From positions 62,001-126,000 of the forward strand of contig NZ_JBGNFV010000002.1 of NCBI RefSeq assembly GCF_041449215.1: DNA of 64,000 nucleotides, given 5' to 3'. Of this stretch, positions 59,192-64,000 are shown piece by piece. The notes beneath the pieces are model-generated. The model did no database searches. It had not been told where the DNA came from and saw nothing but the letters and a program-made list of their open reading frames with translations. Each line of letters starts with the position of its first letter. The first letter of the stretch is position 1. A program made the translations under genes and the position numbers. This DNA comes from Roseivirga sp. BDSF3-8 (GTDB taxonomy: Bacteria > Bacteroidota > Bacteroidia > Cytophagales > Cyclobacteriaceae).

Positions 59192-59326
59192 AATTATCTG
59201 TAGTTTGGTTGCTTGTATAACAGTATAAAAACCAGATAGTTAATTTTTATACATGGCCCCTGGCCGTAACTCTATTATGTTGGAAGCGTAGACAGTAGTT
59301 GAACCATTTTTTAGAGACAAAAACAC

Positions 59327-61111
59327 ATGCGCACAAAATTTCAGGGATTTTTTCTGATCACTTACCTGATATTATTCATTTTAACCCCCCTCCCCGCAAC
59401 CCCCCAATCCCTACCTCTGATGGGCCGGCAGGATAACACCGAGGAGGAAAGACAACCTTCCTATCCGCCGGATGAGCTTAACCGGCGCACACCCAGGGGC
59501 GCCATACTTGGCTACCTGGATGCCATGTCAAATGAAGACTACGAAAAGGCCGCCCGCTACCTGGATACGAGTGATCTGGATGGCAACCTCCGAAACACCC
59601 CCGGTACCGAGCTGGCTCGAAGGCTGCAGGTATTGCTGGACCAGAACGGTAAGATAGAGCCCGGCGCCCTGCTTAGTGATCAGAGCAGCGGCCAGTACAA
59701 CGATAACCTTGCTGCTAACCTCGATCAGGTAGGTACCATCCATCTGGAGAATACCTCCATACCCGTACTCGTGGAACAAACCACTGGTAAGGAGGGAGGC
59801 CCCGTGTGGCTCATATCCTCCACTACTTTGCAGCAATTGCCTGAAGATGTGGGTAAGGTGTCCGCCATAAGCGTCAATCGCCTGCTGCCGGATCGCTTTA
59901 TCATTAATAAGTGGGGAGGTGTACCCGTAGGCCATTGGCTTGTTATGGTGGCGCTCATATTTGCGTCCTATATGCTGGCACTCCTCATCACGGCAATAGT
60001 GGTATACCTTATTAAACTATTGGGCAGAAAACGAATGAGCGACCGCGCGCTGAGGCTGGTAAATGCCTTTGCCATTCCTATACGTATCTACATGGCAGTA
60101 TGGATACTTATATGGAGCGCACAGCGTCTGGGTATCTCCATTATTGTCAGGCAGTACTTCAGTCAGGCCACCGTGATCGTGGCCTGGATAGCCATCCTGA
60201 TCCTTGTTTGGAGACTTATAGATGTGTTCTCCTCTTTTGGTGAACGCCGCATGACCAAGCGAAACAATATGGGGGGGCTCTCCGCCATCATGTTTTTCCG
60301 CCGTGGCTTTAAGTTTCTCCTTATTGCAGTTGGTATCATCACTATTCTCGATACCTTCGGTTTTGATGTGACCACCGGTATTGCCGCCCTCGGTATCGGT
60401 GGTATCGCCCTCGCCCTGGGAGCTCAAAAGAGCGTGGAAAACCTGGTTGGTAGCCTTACCGTAATATTTGACCAGCCGGTTAGGGTAGGGGACTTCTGTA
60501 AGGTAGGCGATACCGTAGGTACAGTGGAGAAGATAGGTATGCGTTCTACCCGTATCCGTACCCTGGGCCGCACCATTGTTACCATACCTAATGGAGACTT
60601 CTCAGCACAGCGTATTGAAAACTACGCCCACCGTGACCGCATCTTATTTAACCCCACTATCAGTTTGCGCTACGAGACCTCTCCCGACCAGATGCGGTAT
60701 ATACTCGTGGAAATACGTTCGCTGCTTTACGCCCATCCGCGTGTAGATCCTGACCCAGCCCGGGTACGCTTCCTCGGCTTCGGGGCCGACTCCCTTAATG
60801 TCGGCATTCATGCCTACGTTTTCACGCAGGATTTTAATGACTTTCTCGAGATACAGGAAGACCTTAATCTGCGCATAGCAGATATCGTGCAGGCCAGCGG
60901 TACCGGTTTTGCCTTCCCTTCACAGACCTTGTATATGGCGCGTGATACCGGCCTCTCAGAGGAGCGGACAAAGGCAGCCGAGGCCCGGGTAAAAGAGTGG
61001 AAAGAGAAGGGCGAGATGCAACTACCCAAATTTGACCCCGAGCGCGTGGAAGAGCTCAGGGGCAGTATCCAATACCCTCCCCTCGGGTCCAGCAGTCAAC
61101 CAAAGGAATAG
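59327..61111 (+). CDS. MscS-family mechanosensitive channel
   Basis: A 594-residue channel: signal peptide (GFFLITYLILFILTPLPATP), a periplasmic domain with a TPR/helical segment (about 40-160), four helices (about 200-340), the pore helix motif GIAALGIGGIALALGAQKSV, the beta domain (VGDFCKVGDTVGTVEKIGMR) and C-terminal domain. It releases solutes on osmotic downshock. The long N-terminal extension is common in this phylum. A terminator follows 9 bp after the stop. Confidence 0.93.
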   Translation: MRTKFQGFFLITYLILFILTPLPATPQSLPLMGRQDNTEEERQPSYPPDELNRRTPRGAILGYLDAMSNEDYEKAARYLDTSDLDGNLRNTPGTELARRLQVLLDQNGKIEPGALLSDQSSGQYNDNLAANLDQVGTIHLENTSIPVLVEQTTGKEGGPVWLISSTTLQQLPEDVGKVSAISVNRLLPDRFIINKWGGVPVGHWLVMVALIFASYMLALLITAIVVYLIKLLGRKRMSDRALRLVNAFAIPIRIYMAVWILIWSAQRLGISIIVRQYFSQATVIVAWIAILILVWRLIDVFSSFGERRMTKRNNMGGLSAIMFFRRGFKFLLIAVGIITILDTFGFDVTTGIAALGIGGIALALGAQKSVENLVGSLTVIFDQPVRVGDFCKVGDTVGTVEKIGMRSTRIRTLGRTIVTIPNGDFSAQRIENYAHRDRILFNPTISLRYETSPDQMRYILVEIRSLLYAHPRVDPDPARVRFLGFGADSLNVGIHAYVFTQDFNDFLEIQEDLNLRIADIVQASGTGFAFPSQTLYMARDTGLSEERTKAAEARVKEWKEKGEMQLPKFDPERVEELRGSIQYPPLGSSSQPKE

Positions 61112-61119
61112 AAGAAAAA

Positions 61120-61150
61120 AGAGGCTGTCTCAAAAGGCAGTCTCTTTCTT
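61120..61150 (+). terminator. Terminator after MscS gene, matching IS1182 left end
   Basis: AGAGGCTG...CAGTCTCT stem with a T-rich tail. The sequence AGAGGCTGTCTCAAAAGGCA is identical to the IS1182-element left end at 31464-31483, but no insertion is present here. Confidence 0.8.
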
Positions 61151-61180
61151 TTTGTTCAAAATATAATTTTACATTCCTCG

Positions 61181-61240
61181 TAACTACCGCGGGGTTGCAC
61201 CCCGTGGTTGCCATTTCCGCGAAGTTGTACTTCGCTATGC
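61181..61240 (+). repeat. Double-hairpin repeat, copy 2
   Basis: Inverted relative to copy 1 at 5816-5874: two stems, CCGCGGGGTTGCACCCCGTGG and GCGAAGTTGTACTTCGC, joined by TTGCCATTTCC. Position in the intergenic DNA between convergent MscS and an unknown gene. Confidence 0.6.
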
Positions 61241-61319
61241 AGAGTGTTTCAGGTGATTCTCAAAATATTGTTTGGCATGAAAATAGGCGGTGCTACTTTT
61301 AAGACAGCCCCTTTTTACT

Positions 61320-62015
61320 TTAGTACGTTTGATCCAGCTCTTTCCGGATGTCTATATCCTGGTAAGTGGATATCTCATGGTGGCAGTTCAGGTCAAAGTA
61401 GTCCCTGAACCGGTTTTCCTTCATGCACAGGCTTATTTCCGGCGGTGTCAATATCCGCTTTGGCAGGGGAACCATGGGGGTGGCTATCAGCAGGTCAAAG
61501 GCATCCATCCCCGGCGTCCAGTCTATTTGCAGCAGGCCGCTCTCGTTTATCACAGGGGGTTCGTCACCTATCTGATAGTCACTTATGTCAAGGTTATAGG
61601 CATTATACAAAGACCTCCAGCCTGCACGAAGCCCTTCGGCCTGCTCATCAGGTACAGCCGGGTTTATGAGCAGCCCTACCGCACCGTGCGGTCTGCAAAG
61701 AGCAGGCTCGTCCTCAGGCGCAACCCCTTCTGCCACTGCCATGGCAAAGGCCTGCCTTTTCAGGTCTTCAAAGTCCGTCACCGGCTGGTTAAAGGGAAGT
61801 CCGTAAGCCTGTCCGGGCAGGGTAGTCGGGTGGTTGCACAGTACCATCGTGTAGGTGTTTTGCCGCGATACAGACTGCCTGCCGTAGCGGATTCTCACCG
61901 TTACCGGTACCTTATTTTCGGCAGGGAGCAGGCATTCCCTGCGCCACTTTTGCCTCACCGGACGTTCGTCCCACAGCAAGGACCCGACTACCATCACGCC
62001 TCCTTTTAAGTTCAT
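61320..62015 (-). CDS. Protein of unknown function
   Basis: A 231-residue soluble protein. The start MNLKGGVMVVGSLLWDERPV has a VVGSLL pattern like gamma-glutamylcyclotransferase-type folds, but the rest (TYTMVLCNHPTTLPGQAYGL, WRSLYNAYNLDISDYQIGDE) was not matched to any family I know. No membrane segment. Alone on the minus strand between the double-hairpin repeat and the IS3 element. Confidence 0.6.
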   Translation of the reverse strand: MNLKGGVMVVGSLLWDERPVRQKWRRECLLPAENKVPVTVRIRYGRQSVSRQNTYTMVLCNHPTTLPGQAYGLPFNQPVTDFEDLKRQAFAMAVAEGVAPEDEPALCRPHGAVGLLINPAVPDEQAEGLRAGWRSLYNAYNLDISDYQIGDEPPVINESGLLQIDWTPGMDAFDLLIATPMVPLPKRILTPPEISLCMKENRFRDYFDLNCHHEISTYQDIDIRKELDQTY

Positions 62016-62162
62016 CCTTTATGCTCTATGTTGGGTTAACCATGCAGCCTTTTATAGCCGTCAAATCCCGAAATTTACAAAAATATATTCAAAGGGCTGA
62101 TTTGCTGGCTATTGGTAACACTCCCCATTTATTAGACCATCAGTTGGTTAGTCTTAGTTGAA

Positions 62163-62978
62163 TTAGGCAGCTAGTTTGAACAACTCGACAGGTTTTATTC
62201 TGCCGATACCCTGATGCCTTCTTTTGTTGTTATACTTTTCGATAAACTTATTTATCCCCTTGTATAGGGTTAGCCCATCGTCTGCTGGGTATAAGTATAC
62301 ATGTTTGTGCTTTAATGTCCTGAAAAACCGCTCAATAAAGGTATTGTCCGTGGCTCTGCCCTTTCCATCCATACTTACTCTTATACGCCGCTCTTTCAAG
62401 GTTTCTACCCAGTGTGAACAGGTGTATTGGCTACCTTGGTCTGAGTTAATGATTTCTGGCTTACCATATTTTTCTATACAGGCTGTCAAAAGGGTTGTTT
62501 GGGTTTCTTTGTCCAGGCTGTTGGATAATTGCCAGCCTACTATATAGCGGCTATATACATCGATTATCCCCGTCAGGTACATAAACCCCTTTGCCATGGG
62601 AATATAAGTTATGTCAATAGCCCAAACCTGGTTCCTTCTGTTCACAGTCAGATTTCTCAGCAAATATGGATAGACATACTTTGCCTGCCCCAGCTTACTT
62701 AAATTACGCTTCGGATAGATCGGTTCTACGCCCATTTTGCGCAACAGCCGACGGATACGCTTGACATTATAAAATAAACCCTGCTCACGTAGCTCATCCT
62801 GCATACCGATAACACCCAAGGTAGGATCTTCGGTAAACAATCGATCCATGGTTTCCATCAAGTCCAGGTTCTCTATAGACTCGCCCACAGGCTTATAGTA
62901 AAAGCTGCTGCGAGGGATATTTAAAACCTCACTCTGTTTGCGTATACTAAGCTGATGACTTGGATCAACCAGAGCCAA
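62163..62978 (-). CDS. IS3-family transposase OrfB
   Basis: A 271-residue part with the DDE core (VWAIDITYIPMAKGFMYLTG, IINSDQGSQYTCSHWVETL, FIERFFRTLKHKHVYLYPAD) and the N-terminal HTH_21 (LNIPRSSFYYKPVGE). In the complete element it is made as a fusion with OrfA by a -1 frameshift at the T run (plus strand) 63025-63032, giving AGGRPLEENRPLKQRLALVD across the join. Confidence 0.92.
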   Translation of the reverse strand: MALVDPSHQLSIRKQSEVLNIPRSSFYYKPVGESIENLDLMETMDRLFTEDPTLGVIGMQDELREQGLFYNVKRIRRLLRKMGVEPIYPKRNLSKLGQAKYVYPYLLRNLTVNRRNQVWAIDITYIPMAKGFMYLTGIIDVYSRYIVGWQLSNSLDKETQTTLLTACIEKYGKPEIINSDQGSQYTCSHWVETLKERRIRVSMDGKGRATDNTFIERFFRTLKHKHVYLYPADDGLTLYKGINKFIEKYNNKRRHQGIGRIKPVELFKLAA

Positions 62979-62986
62979 TCGCTGTT

Positions 62987-63289
62987 TTAAAGGCCGGTTT
63001 TCTTCAAGGGGGCGGCCCCCCGCCTTTTTTTTAGAAAGTCATTCTCAACCTGTAATTGTCCGATCTGCTGATAGAGCTGGTCCACATTAATCTGTGGCTC
63101 CTCTTTTGAGCTTTTCTCCCCAAAAGCTTTATCAGCATTTTGCTGAAACTCACGTTTCCACAACGAGATCTGATTGGGATGAACTTCAAAACGCTGAGCT
63201 AACTCAGACAACGTCTGTTGCTCTTTAAGGGCTACTATAGCCACTTTTGCCTTAAAGGCAGGTGAAAATTTTCTCCTACTTCTTTTCAT
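62987..63289 (-). CDS. IS3-family transposase OrfA
   Basis: A 100-residue HTH protein: RRKFSPAFKAKVAIVALKEQ, QTLSELAQRFEVHPNQISLW, and a leucine-zipper part (VDQLYQQIGQLQVENDFLKK). It ends shortly after the frameshift site A8 (minus strand). Confidence 0.92.
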   Translation of the reverse strand: MKRSRRKFSPAFKAKVAIVALKEQQTLSELAQRFEVHPNQISLWKREFQQNADKAFGEKSSKEEPQINVDQLYQQIGQLQVENDFLKKRRGAAPLKKTGL

Positions 63290-63378
63290 TACTATCAGTT
63301 AAAGGTAACTAAAAATTATCATCTTAACTGATGGTCCCAATTTTGGGGAGTATTACACTCCCTGCAAGAACGGTTGGC

Positions 63379-63933
63379 TCATTTGCTTATCTCAGCCAGT
63401 CTCAAAAACATATCATACAATTCTCCAATTTTCTGCTTTACTTCGGGTTGATCGTATGATATTAAAACAGGAATTTTATCAGGCTTTATCCTTTCTGTAT
63501 AGCTTTTAAAAGCTACTTCTATTTCTTTTTTTGATGGAAAAGTGATATCTCTTTTATACAGTGAAAAATCAATAATATTTAATTGAGTCTCGCAAAAATC
63601 GAGTAATTCTTCAGTTAAATGTTTCTGTTCGTTATTGATCTTATGACTTACTGCTTTAATGTAGGGCATTACTTCGATGATTTTAGAGTATAGATTTACC
63701 TCTTCCAGTTCCATTGACACATCTTTACCAGCCCTTCTTTCCCTAGCCAGCTTAAGTAATCTCTTGGATTGTTTATCTGAAGCACTTAGAGCAAACCACT
63801 CGTAATTTTCTTTTACAATTTGCAACAAATGCAACCTTTGTTCAGCAGAATCATCTAATCCGCCTTCCAACCTCCTTTTATCACCATTTTTTATTGTGGT
63901 GGTAAGAAATTCATAAAATTGTCGATTCTCCAT
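63379..63933 (-). CDS. Helical protein of unknown function
   Basis: A 184-residue, mainly helical soluble protein (LLQIVKENYEWFALSASDKQ, LEEVNLYSKIIEVMPYIKAV, ELLDFCETQLNIIDFSLYKR). AT-rich and unlike the neighbours in base composition. It begins one base after the stop of another minus-strand gene at the window edge, so the two are an operon next to the IS3 element. Not recognised; acquired DNA is possible. Confidence 0.6.
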   Translation of the reverse strand: MENRQFYEFLTTTIKNGDKRRLEGGLDDSAEQRLHLLQIVKENYEWFALSASDKQSKRLLKLARERRAGKDVSMELEEVNLYSKIIEVMPYIKAVSHKINNEQKHLTEELLDFCETQLNIIDFSLYKRDITFPSKKEIEVAFKSYTERIKPDKIPVLISYDQPEVKQKIGELYDMFLRLAEISK

Positions 63934-63934
63934 A

Positions 63935-64000
63935 TTACTCTATCAATTTAAGCAACACTTTTCTGCCCTCTGCAAGTACCGTCAACGGATCTTTAGGATC
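63935..64000 (-). CDS. C-terminal end of an upstream gene (partial)
   Basis: The last 21 residues (DPKDPLTVLAEGRKVLLKLI, then E) and a TAA stop of a minus-strand gene that extends beyond the right edge. The next gene starts one base after the stop. Too short to identify. Confidence 0.6.
   Translation of the reverse strand, partial: DPKDPLTVLAEGRKVLLKLIE

Larger units (their letters stand above)
62114..63357 (-). mobile_element. IS3-family insertion sequence (IS150-like)
   Basis: Inverted ends of about 30 bp: left TAACACTCCCCATTTATTAG (62116-62135) then ACCATCAGTT; right, inverted, TAATACTCCCCAAAATTGGG then ACCATCAGTT (63326-63355). It contains overlapping-type orfA and orfB on the minus strand. 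No clear target duplication was seen. The sequence just outside the left end is the stop side of the unknown gene region. Confidence 0.85.

Noticed and set aside
1-64000. CRISPR array or rRNA genes.
   Set aside because: No regularly spaced direct repeats of 23-40 bp with unique spacers and no rRNA signature were found; the tandem units in the MITE-like elements are contiguous and degenerate.

Overview
The window looks like a chromosomal segment of a marine- or soil-type Bacteroidota bacterium, probably of the order Cytophagales. The evidence is a CcoNO fusion oxidase, a type IX secretion C-terminal tag, TAnnTTTG-type -7 promoter boxes, HemN/CcoG/CcoH/CcoI clustering and pinensin-like peptide leaders. 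No species can be named from the sequence alone.

Left part (1-5080): a minus-strand heavy-metal RND efflux operon running off the left edge (adaptor, small His-rich lipoprotein, TolC-type channel, His-rich protein), then a TPR protein, a GNAT acetyltransferase and an FNR-type regulator with four N-terminal cysteines.

Microaerobic respiration (6067-24007): usp-like gene plus CcoI copper ATPase, then ccoS, ccoNO, ccoQ, ccoP, ccoG, ccoH, a SafE-type exporter and hemN. Three matching palindromes (CTGA-N6-TCAG) lie at an identical distance from a putative -7 box before usp/ccoI, ccoS and ccoH, so the FNR protein next door is the likely activator. A four-helix-bundle gene flanked by low-complexity sequence interrupts the run between ccoP and ccoG. 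Between ccoI and ccoS lies an unfamiliar locus (10871-14994): a Gly-rich small peptide, a TPR lipoprotein with a membrane segment, two membrane proteins that resemble degenerate histidine kinases, and an XRE/S24-like regulator.

Middle (24012-35127): three tandem secreted paralogues, three short peptide genes with pinensin-like (class I lanthipeptide) leaders, one of them (26382-26555) only 57 residues, a sigma-factor gene with a one-base frameshift, gluconokinase, a double VOC protein, an intact IS1182-type element, a site-2 protease and HAD hydrolase pair.

Right part (35308-64000): a large type IX-secreted protein with a possible Cys/His domain; a cobalamin riboswitch controlling btuB, a DUF6580 membrane protein and cobU-cobT-cobS-cobC (B12 uptake and lower-ligand assembly); tRNA-Ile2(CAT); a two-gene unit (46272-48254) that looks like a Bell-type effector and a TPR sensor sharing a RHIM-like amyloid motif, which I regard as the most interesting system here; DUF808, small membrane proteins, an FCP1-like HAD protein, an orphan DUF4157 protein, assorted housekeeping genes, MscS and an IS3-family element.

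Intergenic DNA is unusually rich in repeats: a MITE-like family with 13-bp inverted ends and a variable tandem core (four copies), a double-hairpin repeat (two copies), a 46-bp palindromic repeat (two copies) and blocks of almost G-free low-complexity sequence.
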